Origin: Eutreptiella sp. 'Long Island Sound 2002'
Lineage: Eukaryota; Euglenozoa; Euglenophyceae; Eutreptiales; Eutreptiaceae
Length of the DNA: 64,000 nt
Reading direction: 5' to 3'
Assembly: GCA_964036045.1 (NCBI GenBank)
Contig: OZ038383.1
Span: 12,726,430-12,790,429 of the forward strand
A model generated the notes under the pieces. The model worked only from the letters and a program-made list of their open reading frames with translations. It was not told the origin of the DNA and did no database searches. Shown piece by piece: positions 10,101-20,506 of the stretch; the stretch's first letter is position 1, and each line of letters begins with the position of its first letter. A program made the position numbers and the translations under genes.

Positions 10101-12985
10101 CCTCCCCATTCAACCACTAATTGATGTTTTTGGTGATGACGTCATGGTCTGCTAACATCATGACATTATTCCAATACCTTATGCATGAATAAACATCAAA
10201 TGATGAATAGTTTTGTTACTTCATAGCCACATTGACTTACAAGAGCATGCTCCGCATGGGGGCTTGGGTTTTGGGTGGTTGAGGTTCACCTTTGGCGACA
10301 AAATTGCATGGGTGCCTCATTGAAGGCCCGAAAGCGAAATTTCATGTTTGTAAATTGGGAATGGGAGTTCCGACACGACGTTGGGCCTCTTAAAACGCTC
10401 TTGCTAGAGGTGTAATGAACAGGGGTGAATCCACACAGGTTAATGAAAGGTTGGATGCATATGTACGATTGGGAGCCACAACACCGAGCAAGGAGAAGGG
10501 AACCTTGATGGGCTTCTTTTTCTTCTCTTCACGCCACAAATACTCAAACTTGGGTCCAGAACTCATGACACGGCATGTCTCATCGGTGCAAAACTCCAGA
10601 ATGGAGCCGTAGAGAACATTGGTGATGTTGTAGAAATCCACAGTTGCGACTGACAACCACGTGTTGAGATCGGCACCCTCAGGCAATGCAATCGCTTGCC
10701 GCAAATCTCCAGACTAGATGTAAAATGCAGTTGCTTGACATGGCCCTTCGAGACGAGTTTCCACATCCTTTGGTAACCATTTGACACTCATGGGATAGAC
10801 GTCGCCACACAAAAATTGGGTGCATTTTCCATTTTGAAGGGTTCATGTTGAAAGACCAAATGAATTTGAGCGTGGGGATGAACGAAACTGTTGTGGGTGG
10901 TGATGTGTTGCGGAGCAGGAAAGCTGGGCGAAACACGAAAAACCATCTTTCTCAAACGGCCATTACCGAAAAAAAATAGACACTCAGGTTAGAACCAATC
11001 ATTGTGGACCTCTAACCATCTAAAACCCTAGCACATTTTGGTGTTTAGTTTAGTTTACGGCACTATGTGCACTCTACTTTCAACCAAGAGTATAGCGAGA
11101 GGTTGGGAGCCCGTTCGTGATGCCACCGTGACAAAGCCCAACCCGCTAACATCACGACTTTGGGGGTCGCATGCAGCGGCAAAAAATCCGCACCCCACGG
11201 GCACATATCTCATTCGCCTGCACTTTATGGGTCCTCCCATGGTCACCCATGCGGGACGAGGCCATAACATATGTCAGGAATCGCGAAACACAAGCAAGCT
11301 CCCCCTTACGCTCAGCAGAGTGTGGCACATTGGTGTTGCCAACCCAAGGCGCCGGGTACCATAGCTTCACCCGACCACTCCACTTAAAAAACAAAAGACA
11401 AAAGACAAAAGAAACTTGCACCGTCCGAGTGAGGGCCGGCGTTCGCACCTGTGCGAGCCGGTCCGAATGAGGGCTGTGCAAGACCCCCACCACAAGGGCG
11501 GGGGTCGGAAAATTCATGAAATTCAAGAAATGAACAAAATTAGTTTGCCACTAAGACTTTCCCAGGAAACAGCATGAACACACGGTGTTTGTCCTGTAGG
11601 GAACATGTTCTTAGCGTACAAATAACATCATTCCAAACCAAGCAAGAAACCTCACAACCGGCTCTCAGAGAGAGCTTACGGGTATCTTGGAGCTCCTGAA
11701 GTGGGGTTCTTCTTGTCGGAACCCAAATATAATACACCACGTCGGAAACACACGACACATCGGAGCTACTGGGCCACTGACCATGCGTCCAGATCTCGCA
11801 ATTTAGTTTACGGCGCTATGTGCACTCTACTTTCAACCAAGAGTATAGCGAGAGGTTGGGAGCCCGTTCGTGATGCCACCGTGACAAAGCCCAACCCGCT
11901 AACATCACGACTTTGGGGGTCGCATGCAGCGGCAAAAAATCCGCACCCCACGGGCACATATCTCATTCGCCTGCACTTTATGGGTCCTCCCATGGTCACC
12001 CATGCGGGACGAGGCCATAACATATGTCAGGAATCGCGAAACACAAGCAAGCTCCCCCTTACGCTCAGCAGAGTGTGGCACATTGGTGTTGCCAACCCAA
12101 GGCGCCGGGTACCATAGCTTCACCCGACCACTCCACTTAAAAAACAAAAGACAAAAGACAAAAGAAACTTGCACCGTCCGAGTGAGGGCCGGCGTTCGCA
12201 CCTGTGCGAGCCGGTCCCAATGAGGCAACGAGGTGACTTGTGATGTTGCCAAAGTGGTGTTTTTGTTTTGATGCATGGCAGCCATGTTGCCAAATTGCTG
12301 TTGCCAAATTGTTGATTGATTGAGGCTCGTGTGCATTGCCAACAAATGTGATTCCAACCTTCTTGTGTGTTCCAATGCAATGTTCCCTCGATGCTACTCG
12401 TTTGCAAGGTTGTTGATCACAAAACATGTGCATGTTGAGCGGGCGTGAGCTCCAACTTGTTCTCACCCTCTCACTTGAAGGAATTTGCATTTGTGCCAAG
12501 GCTCAAAGGCCTCTTCAAGTTGTCAATTTGAGAGGCCCAAGAGCCTTGGCACAAATGCCCCCAAGTAAAGGGAGAGCGGCAAAGCAAGAAAAGAGTGCTA
12601 TGATCAGATGATGGGCTTGCTCCGAACCACTGTGTCACCTTATGCTGGACCGCGCTAGGTTTCAATTGTTGCGAAACCTTGTGCTTCTCTCCCCCCATTC
12701 TCTCCCGAATTCACAAGGTGTAGAGTATACTTTATGGGAAAGTTTTCTAAGAGGGTGTTTTGCTTCAACTCCGAGGCCCAAAACGTGTCAATTTGGAAAC
12801 AAGGTGGTCCATGCGAATAAAATTTGAACTCTCCCATGGTGTAAAGAAAGCGGGGAACAATATGCAGGTGTCGGTACCTGGACTAACGACTTTGCAAACT
12901 TGTGAAGGTTGTATCGATTGGTACCTTTCTTGTACTGCTTTTTCGGCTTGAAGGTCTTGTTCTTATCAAAAAGGCGCTTCAGCAT
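6938..12985 (-). CDS. MOB1: MOB1-type kinase activator, complete four-exon gene
   Basis: Four exons join in phase 0 to give 214 codons, against 216 for human MOB1. The exons are 12985-12878, 10713-10504, 9924-9814 and 7153-6938. All three introns are GT-AG, of 2164, 579 and 2660 bp. MOB1 proteins bind and activate NDR/LATS kinases in Hippo and mitotic-exit signalling. The Cys2His2 zinc ligands are present as Cys78 and Cys83 (FCTDETC) and His159 and His164 (HIYYSH). Family landmarks include FKPKK near the N-terminus, LPEGADLNTWL, GPKFEYLW, KKPIK, RLFRVYGHIY and GEEAHLNTAFKHF. The start is the ATG at 12985, because it gives the family length; a GTG just upstream is not needed. The C-terminal tail after LIDAQ diverges from the family but ends at a TAA at the expected length. 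The introns hold repeats and a hairpin, yet the reading frame is intact, so this is probably a functional host gene. Confidence 0.93.
7154..9813 (-). other. MOB1 intron 3
   Basis: A 2660-bp GT-AG intron with a CGACA microsatellite, C and G runs near 7770 and 8090, and short unrecognised open frames. One 145-codon minus frame (8913-8476) resembles nothing I know. I see no exon. Confidence 0.8.
7524..7558. repeat. Pentanucleotide microsatellite (CGACA)7
   Basis: Seven uninterrupted copies of CGACA inside MOB1 intron 3. Confidence 0.95.
9814..9924 (-). CDS. MOB1: MOB1 exon 3 (short)
   Basis: Codes for 37 residues from VSAPQYIELLMNW to PFPKDFQ, the segment that in MOB1 proteins follows KKPIK. 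The acceptor is GATAG and the donor is CAG followed by GTAGTC. It was found by reading the minus strand between exons 2 and 4; its open frame is too short to stand out by length. Confidence 0.92.
10504..10713 (-). CDS. MOB1: MOB1 exon 2
   Basis: Codes for 70 residues from SGDLRQAIALPEG to KKKKPIK. It carries the two zinc cysteines. The acceptor is ATCTAG and the donor is AAG followed by GTTCCC. Confidence 0.93.
11049..11472. repeat. 424-bp direct repeat, copy 1
   Basis: Nearly identical to 11802-12225 at an offset of 753 bp; I see only a few substitutions. It ends with an A-rich stretch and a GC-rich inverted repeat (GGCCGGCGTTCGCAC ... GTGCGAGCCGG). The 329-bp spacer between copies has no coding signal. 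The termini are not TG...CA, so I do not call these LTRs. Confidence 0.93.
11802..12225. repeat. 424-bp direct repeat, copy 2
   Basis: Second copy of the repeat at 11049-11472, also inside MOB1 intron 1. The near identity implies a recent duplication or gene conversion. Confidence 0.93.
12487..12558. repeat. 72-nt inverted repeat (hairpin) in MOB1 intron 1
   Basis: The left arm GCATTTGTGCCAAGGCTC pairs perfectly with GAGCCTTGGCACAAATGC. A small symmetrical bulge follows, then an inner stem GGCCTCT/AGAGGCC, around a loop of about 16 nt. The whole resembles a microRNA-precursor stem or a tiny foldback element. Confidence 0.85.
12878..12985 (-). CDS. MOB1: MOB1 exon 1
   Basis: Codes for 36 residues beginning MLKRLFDKNKTFKPKK. 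The exon ends at CAG followed by a GTACCG donor. It joins exon 2 without gap or overlap when aligned with human MOB1. Confidence 0.9.
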
Positions 12986-14300
12986 CACTTATAATGGTGC
13001 TGTAGAACAAATGCAATGCAATGCCGGTATTGTGATGAAATCCGAATCTGTCAACGAAACAAGGATTGGACTAAAATCGCTCCTCTGTTGTAGGCTTGGG
13101 TTGGCTTGATTGAGAAGGCAATAAGTTCGGAATTTTCTGATATCACTATGCCGAGGAAAAACGGGCATGCCTTCGGATTAAGAAAATTTGCTTGACAATT
13201 TTTTTTGCTTTCGCCGCGGGCTGGCGTCGTCGCGACCGCTCCCTTACCGGATTGTACCGTTCCACATTCTTCAGTTGCATCTTTTCTGTTCAGTTGTATC
13301 TTTAATTTATCTGCAACACTTGAATTTGATTGCTCAAAATGGCGGAAGTACTCCTAAGAGTATTCCGCTTTGGCCCCCGTTTCGTGCACGCTTACCATTC
13401 GGAGATAGAGGTTTGGGGCACAGGGTACAGTTTTGGTGGTGGGGGGGATGGGGTATATAGAACAGACCCCCGGGAGCGCGCACAGGAGCGCAACTGCAAA
13501 GCAGTAATCAGCCTGGGCTACACCAACTTGCCATCCTGGGAGGTAGAAAGGATAGTCCAATGGATGGAACACACAAACACCCCCTGGCACACAACTGCAA
13601 CTGTTTTTGCAAGCAGTTGGCCAGGTTTTTGGGGCTCAGTGTGCCCCCCTGGGTAAACAGGGCTGCTCGCTGGGCTGCCCCCTTTGCCCCCCTGCTTGTT
13701 GTGGAGGTCGGGGTGGAAACTTGGAACACCAGACGGCAAGGGCGCAGGTCTTCACCCCCACCCCATCCTTTTGGAAGCGTCTCAGTGTGGGCGCTGTGAG
13801 TTCCTTTGACCTTTGCCCTTAACCTAACCTAACCTAGCCTAACCCAGCTAACGGTGGCATGTTCAGCAGTCGCATAGTAGGCTGTTGAGTGCTCACTTTT
13901 GCCTTTGTGCTTGTGTTGTCTGACTTTCGTGTCGTGCGCAACAGGTAGAAGCAGGGATACAAAGAACGAACGGGATGAGAAGTTTGCTTCGTTCCTTTTG
14001 CTTTCACAACTATTGTGTAGCCTGACCTTCTTTGCCCGACCTTCTCGTTCTTTGGTTGTCTGCTGGACGCCCGCGCCGCATGGGAGCAGGACTTCAAGGC
14101 AGTTCAAGTGCAGTTGGAAGTGCAGGCGACGTGGTGAAGCTGAGTCTCCTCGTGATGGACTCGAACGTCAAGGTTCCAAACTCGTCAAGCAACACACCAT
14201 GCACCACAAGATGAGGGAGGTCGGCAAGCCGGGTATCGGATTTGCGGTGCGCAAGGCCAGGAACAAAGATGGCATACTGGTAAGGGACGTTGTGAAGGGG
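12986..14300. other. Region upstream of MOB1; probable promoter within
   Basis: No recognised gene. The MOB1 promoter should lie just right of 12985, but no clear motif stands out. A TTAGG-like tract occurs at 13819-13845. Near 14210-14280 a plus-strand segment (KMREVGKPGIGFAVRKARNK) has a coding look and ends at a GTAAGG donor-like site, but I cannot assign it. Confidence 0.3.
13819..13845. repeat. Short CCTAA (TTAGG) tract
   Basis: About five imperfect copies of CCTAA. It resembles TTAGG-type telomere repeat but is short and internal. Confidence 0.6.
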
Positions 14301-14641
14301 GCGTATGCGCAACTGCACGCCGTTCGTTGTTTGTGTCTCTGTTTCTGGAGAGCTGGACTTCAAGGCCCGTGAGTCGGATTTCGTAGGCAAGAGCGCGGAG
14401 CTTTGGAAGTTTGACACCTTGGAAAAGCCTGCGGCAAAGTCGGTTTTTTGTACCCTGGACAGTACCCGCAAAGTTTGTGGTCCCAGCACTGCGGGACGCC
14501 CGACAACATCGCTTACGGCAACGAGTGTGTGGCCGCCGCAGTGTTGTGTTCACCATCCACAAGGTGAACGAGGCGCGGACAGTGCCGCGTGGCAGGCTGA
14601 ACGAGGCCGGCACACAACAGGAGCTGAGTGTGGTGCAGGGG
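14301..14641. repeat. 341-bp repeat unit, copy 1
   Basis: The unit starts at GCGTATGCGCAACTGC and recurs at 14642 and 16860. The last copy is followed at 17201 by the same start sequence leading into different DNA. Within each unit, sequence near the end reads in one frame as TVPRGRLNEAG. The unit length is not a multiple of 3, so the frame shifts each time. Function unknown. Confidence 0.88.
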
Positions 14642-14864
14642 GCGTATGCGCAACTGCACGCCGTTCGTTGTTTGTGTCTCTGTTTCTGGGGAGCAGGACT
14701 TCAAGGCCCGTGAGTCGGATTTCGTAGGCAAGAGTGCGGAGCTTTGGAAGTTTGACACCTTGGAAAAGCCTGCGGCAAAGTCGTTTCTTTGTACTCTGGA
14801 CAGTACCCGCAAAGTTTGTGGTCCCAGCACTGCGGGACGCCCGACAACATCGCTTACGGCAACA
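14642..14864. repeat. 341-bp repeat unit, copy 2 (truncated)
   Basis: Matches copy 1 up to CTTACGGCAAC and then diverges into unrelated sequence. Confidence 0.88.
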
Positions 14865-16200
14865 AGCGGAGGGGGGCTCCACGAGATGGGGAAGGGCAGT
14901 GTGCGGGCTGTGATCGCCTCCGAAGGGTATCTGTCGGACGACGAATTCAGATTGCACGATATGCACGTGCATGATCACGTATTCATAACAAAGAAAGATG
15001 AGCATGTTGAGTAAATTTCAATGAAGCAATGATACATGATATGTTGCGGAGGGTGTGGAAAAGTAAGGTTAAATGAATCCTTCGTCTTTCGTGCTTGGTG
15101 TGGCTTTTCCTTTGCTGGTGCGAAGCACCATCAAAAGAAAAGCCTTATTACGTTTTTAGCCATTTTCGGGTCACTTTTCTATGTCGGAAACGGAGCCGGG
15201 CGGTGACAAACAAACGCAAAAACACTCCTTTGCCTTATGTTTAAGCTAGCAGCGCAAGGACAGGGAGGGTGCATTGGGCAAGATTAGCGATACAGGGTGC
15301 AAATAGCATAAAATTGACCTATTCATAACTCGGGCCTATTGTATCGGATTTTGACGAAATCAAGGGCAATTTTGGTCAATTTGGGGGTGTTCTTTCCATT
15401 TTCGAGCTTAAAAAGGCGGCTGAGGGCGCTGGAAACCGTCAAATCGAAAAGCGGTACTAAAACAAAACGACGGCGGTTTCCCGATTGAACAGCAACACGA
15501 GGCTTTTAGAATCACTTATAAATCTGGTCTTAGATCGAAATTTAGTGCATTGTAGCCCGATTTCACTTTGGACAGTCAAAATGAAAGATCGCAAATGCCG
15601 GCGACTGCAAAATGCACGCGTGCACAGCAAATAAATAATATGTCAAATAGATTTCTTGAGATTTGGGGCCTGTGGTTTATATATGGTGTTGTTCGGCACC
15701 TCAACTTTGCTGGTGCACCTTTAAATCGCATCCCTAGCTTATATGGAATTAGTGGATGCTGGTAAAGAAGTTAAAACCTTGTAAAGGTCCTAACTTTGCA
15801 AAACAGCCATGATCAATCGAAACAAATATGACGGCGCGGATCAGCTCTTTGAGGCGGTCATTTAGAGGGGCTGCATCGTACACTTTTGGGATATGTTTCG
15901 TTTCGGCGCGCGGATCGTATATAATGGCATAAGGACTGCTTTTAGAGGGGGGCGGGGCCCCATTCCCCGGCCCCCCAATTAAAAGCCCCCCATGGGGGGG
16001 GAGGTGAACGAGCGTGTGGCCGCCGCAGTGTTGTGTTCACCGCCCACAAGGTGAACAAGCGGGGGGAAATTGCACGAGGTGGGGTCGCACGGGTGCTCAG
16101 ATGAGAATGGGGAGGACAAGGAGCACAAAGGCAAAAAGACCATTCAAAGGCGGAGAACGAGAAAACCATGAAAACACGGGAGCAACGGCGCTAGCGCCGG
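14865..16200. other. Noncoding DNA with hairpin and repeat fragments
   Basis: No gene seen. It holds the hairpin at 15102-15144 and, near 16010-16064, a fragment of the 341-bp unit (CCGCCGCAGTGTTGTGTTCA). The rest is unremarkable. Confidence 0.4.
15102..15144. repeat. Hairpin, 43 nt
   Basis: GGCTTTTC...CTGGTGC pairs with GCACCA...GAAAAGCC around a minimal loop, with one small mismatch region. Confidence 0.75.
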
Positions 16201-16252
16201 CCGCTAGGCTCCGTTTTTGTGGGCCAAGCCCCACAAAAACGTAGCCTAGCGG
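16201..16252. repeat. Near-perfect hairpin, 52 nt
   Basis: CCGCTAGGCT-CGTTTTTGTGGG pairs with CCCACAAAAACG-AGCCTAGCGG around a short CCAAGC-type loop, with one C/T mismatch. It could be a foldback element or a hairpin terminator; there is no gene beside it. Confidence 0.88.
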
Positions 16253-16859
16253 GTGCTGCCTCTTGCCTCTTGCACAATATGGTTGCACCATTGGCAAAAC
16301 AGCCTTGCCAGATGGGCAGCAAGTATACATGCCAAATATGGCGAAAAAATTGGCAAAAAACTGCCAAAAAACGCACAAAATTGACCGTAAATCATCGAAA
16401 CGGCACCAGATTTGGCCAATGAGGTTGCTTTTCTGGCGTTTTGGCCCGAGCTGGTCATTTTAAGGGGCTACAACATGATGTAACTTCGCGAGCAGAAGCC
16501 AATACAGAATTCAGCCCAAAATTTGCGGAGACTGTCCGAAAAACTGCTTAAAACGGTCCTAATTCACCAAAACAGCCGTCGTCGGCCAAAAAGAAGAGGA
16601 GTTGCGTTCTTAGAATTCGATTGCGATCATTTTAAGGGGCTGCATTGCAAGGTTTTGAGAAGGGCTGTCTTCCAAGGGGGGGGAGGTCGCGTAACGTGGT
16701 AGTTGGTCACTGCTTCTGGCGCGGGGTCAGGGGCCCCCAACACCCCGACCCCCACAGAAGCCAGCCCCCTGCGGGGGGGATTTGAACGAGGCGCGGACAG
16801 TACCGCGTGGCAGGCTGAACGAGGCCGGCACACAACACAAGCTGAGTGTGGCGCAGGGG

Positions 16860-17200
16860 GCGTATGCGCAACTGCACGCCGTTCGTTGTTTGTGTCTCTG
16901 TTTCTGAGGAGCTGGACTTCAAGGCCCGTGAGTTGGATTTCGTAGGCAAGAGTGCGGAGCTTTGGAAGTTTGACACCTTGGAAAAGCCTGCGGCAAAGTC
17001 GGTTTTTTGTATTCTGGACAGTACCCGCAAAGTTTGTGGTCCCAGCACTGCGGGACGCCCGACAACATCGCTTACGGCAACGACCGTGTGGCCGCCGCAG
17101 TGTTGTGTTCACCGCCCACAAGGTGAACGAGGCGCGGACAGTACCGCGTGGCAGGCTGAACGAGGCCGGCACACAACAGGAGCTAAGTGTGGCGCAGGGG
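16860..17200. repeat. 341-bp repeat unit, copy 3
   Basis: A full-length unit preceded by a partial one (about 16790-16859). After it, the plus strand reads GAYAQLLRACDALSEAEAS in an open frame, which may be a real but unidentified exon. Confidence 0.88.
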
Positions 17201-17469
17201 GCGTATGCGCAATTGCTGCGCGCCTGTGATGCTCTCAGCGAGGCCGAGGCCTCAACCACTGTCGATTTGGCACTACACGGTGAGGATACCTCTCAGACTG
17301 CAGTGTAGCGGGCCTTGGTTTCCGTTTGTGTTGGATCGCTTGGATTACCTTGTGTCCAGGCTTCTGAGATTACTGGTAACTGGTGTAACCAAGTGTTCCG
17401 GTGGCCGTGGTCAGCGGTTGGGTTGCAGTTGTGGTTGTGTTGATTGCCTGGCCGGGGTTGGTTCTGTGC

Positions 17470-17662
17470 TGGTGCGTGGCCCCCCCCCATGGTGGGGCGT
17501 GCTGTGTTGGTGTGTGGCCCCCCCCATGGTGGGGCGTGCTGGGTTGGTGTGTGGCCCCCCCCATGGTGGGGCGCGCTGGGTTGGTTTGTGGCCCCCCTCA
17601 TGGTGGGGTGTGCTGTGTTGGTGCGTGGCCCCCCTCATGGTGGGGCGTGCTCTGTTGGTGCT
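17470..17662. repeat. GC-rich minisatellite, unit about 36-40 bp
   Basis: About five imperfect copies built around CCCCATGGTGGGGC, a short palindrome, joined by TGCTGTGTTGGTG-like linkers. The open frames in it are repeat artefacts. Confidence 0.88.
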
Positions 17663-17757
17663 TGTCCGCCGCGGTGTCGGTGCGTGGTGTGGTGGTGCTT
17701 GGCTTGGGTTGTCGTCGTTTGTGCCGCTTGCCCGCCGGCGTCGTTGGGTTCCGGTGG

Positions 17758-20480
17758 TAAAGAAGGTCCCTACCAGGACCGGCCCCCGCTGTGCCCCTTC
17801 CGCCTGTAATCCCTGCTGACTTGCTCCTGATCAATGTTTGCGTTCCTCAAAATCCAGGGTCCAAAATCCAAAAATATAGAAAATAAAATCCTCCTTCAAC
17901 CCTGAACAGCAACCAGATCCCACAAATACAGCAATAACCCAATTCACACTGCGGGCTTCCGTTCAGCACATCGATGGTCTCACGATGGCGGGCATGTACA
18001 AGAATTGCACCAAGGAAGAAAGCCTTGAAATTGGCATATGAACACAAATAGAGCAAAATTGGGGAAAGAGGTACACATACACAGACTCAGCCATAGACCC
18101 CTCATTCCCTGGACTCAAGACCTTCCCTTGACTCACCAACATGATGCCCTGAACCCAATCAAGTCAGATGGCTAAATGCCATGTGTCCAAAGTCACTACA
18201 CAAACCCCAAAAATGTGTTCACTCCCAAGCCTATAAATCCTAGCCCAATAGGGGAGGCGGCGTGTCATGGCCTAGAGTAGCACTCAGGATCATGCCCTAC
18301 CCTGACATAACCTTGGTTGGACTTGGAGTCGATTGGGCTTGGAGAACTGCCCCATGAAGATGACCTCACAACATGGCAAAATCAGGCAAATCATACCATA
18401 ATGCCCAAAATTCAATTATATACTCAAAAATGCATACGGCAAATATTCAAATGCTCCATGCATGTGTCAAACCGGAAAGTAGTATACAAGGGTGATATAG
18501 ACCAAAGGTCCATGCCCAAGAATATCCCATCATTGGCTCCGAAACCCCTCTGGTTATGTACATGACATGCTTCACAAGTCAGCTCATGAGTTTGAGACCT
18601 AATTTTGTGAGGCCTCGTGTGCCAAGCCAAAGTGACCATGTGATCCGGCATATGGTGAGGTACAACACCGAAGCATATGCCAACATATAAGCAACATACC
18701 ATAGTTCACGGATCTCTAGGCACTTTACTGTTAGCCGACCAGTTGAGCACATAAAACACAAAAATGAGCATAAAATGAGGTCAAAAACATGCAAATAATG
18801 CCAAATTCAAGATAATTACAATAGTATATAACTTCGCTCACCCATGATGTCAACCTATAACTCAAAACACAATTGCTTGGAACCATTTGCAAACAATCCC
18901 CCCACTTGGATCCCCATATGGACGCATAAGGACACCTTCGAACCTACTCCCAACACGCACCATGAAAATGGGAAAATTGATATTGGCGCTTGTGGGTTGC
19001 TCCGTAAGCCCTCCCACATGCACTATGTGAGCGGTAGACTTAGTCTAGCGCTATGGAGTTCACCATTGGGACATGGGCGAAGCCCTTGCCACGTATGACT
19101 CCATATATCTTCCTACAAACGGAGATATATAACATGGGCGTGAGCATATCGAAGCACATACCATGCATATAACACATACCCTCAAAATGTGGCTCCCACC
19201 ATGATATGCCATGCCCCTCCATGGTCATAACTTCACGTTAAAAATACGTAGGAACCCAAGGAAAATATCTATGCAACCCCAACACTCATGCGGTACACTC
19301 GAAAGTCGCAATAAAATATTCGGTTGCACGGTCCAAGAGTTATATATGCCTTTCTACCCTCTTGACCATTATCCCTTGCTACACCGGGCATGTATACACA
19401 ACAAAGGCGTTTGATGCTTCCTAAATCAAGTTGAGACCAAGGCGGTTCCAACCCAATTCTCGGTATTGATATTCCTCGCCGTGAGCCGGAGATATGATTC
19501 TTCAAAGTGGCCTCACGAATCAACTTTGTTTCGCCTATATCTCCAAGCAAAACGAAGGGCATAACAAAAGGAAGGTTGATTCGTGATCGGGGAAAAATGT
19601 AGGACCACTCGAGACTCATCATATCACGTGCGGCGATGTCGAAGTCAAAAATCCGATTCTGAAAGTCTGAAAAAATCGGATTAACTTTGCGAGTATATAA
19701 TATGAAAATTGCGGAAGCAACGAACCCTTTACTGATGAAATCTGACCCTTCATCGGGGTTTCTGCCAAAATATCTGTAAATAACAGTTAACCATTCGGTT
19801 ACCGCAAAATCGCGAGCCAACTGACAGTCGCCGATACATTGACAATCAGAACGAAAGGCGGAAAAATTACGGAAACATTATGATAAAAAAACCCTGTTGA
19901 TTCCTGATATTCTGATATATAAATCTCAGCTGGCGGCGCCTCGGTACTGAATATGGCCGTTCATAGCCGGAATGGCCAAACCTATCACACTATCACATCA
20001 GGTTAGGTCAGGTGGACGGGAGAGTATGATATCAGCCAATGGCGGCTTGCCGGCACATAGATACACACCCCAAGTGACCCCAAGATGGCCACGGGGGTCC
20101 GAACCGGCTTCACCCCCCTTCTCAGAGCGTTGTATCCGCTCGGAAACCATCGAAGAGAGGACGGGAGGACCCCAATGGGCTCCAACCCCCCTCCCCCATG
20201 TCCCAAGGACACATGGAGGCCCCACACACGTCGTAGGCGTCCCCCATGCCCCAAGGGAGGGGTGAGGACACTGATAATCAGTGCCCTACGCCATATCCGG
20301 TCTCCTCTTGATCTACAACATGGACCAAGGGGATCAAAGATAGAGAAACGTCGTCGGTCGACCTAAATAAGTATACCACAATGAAATATATATGTGGAGA
20401 TCGAGTGAAGGGGGTACATGGCCAATCAAGGCCGAAAAATCCCCGGATGAATGCCCTCACCCGACTCCCAAGCACAGAAA
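17758..20480 (-). mobile_element. Element I: 3' LTR (inner boundary not resolved)
   Basis: From 17758 rightward the sequence matches 63731-64000 at an offset of 45973 bp, with about five substitutions in 270 bases by eye. At 63731 the matching copy is followed by the initiator-tRNA primer site, so 17758 is the outer (U5) end of the 3' LTR of this minus-strand element. The right copy leaves the window, so the inner edge is unknown; it must lie before the pol stop at 20507, implying an LTR of up to 2.7 kb. No gene is visible inside. A 183-codon minus open frame (19820-19269) resembles nothing I know. Confidence 0.75.
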
Positions 20481-20506
20481 CAAACAAAAATGCCAAGGGG
20501 GATCCA

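Larger units (their letters stand above)
10714..12877 (-). other. MOB1 intron 1
   Basis: A 2164-bp GT-AG intron. It holds a pair of 424-bp direct repeats and a long hairpin, each listed separately. No further exon is visible. Confidence 0.8.

Noticed and set aside
13819-13845. Telomere or telomere-fusion site
   Set aside because: Only about five imperfect TTAGG-like copies in ordinary internal sequence.
19269-19820. 183-codon minus-strand gene
   Set aside because: It falls inside the 3' LTR of element I and shows no domain or conserved features.
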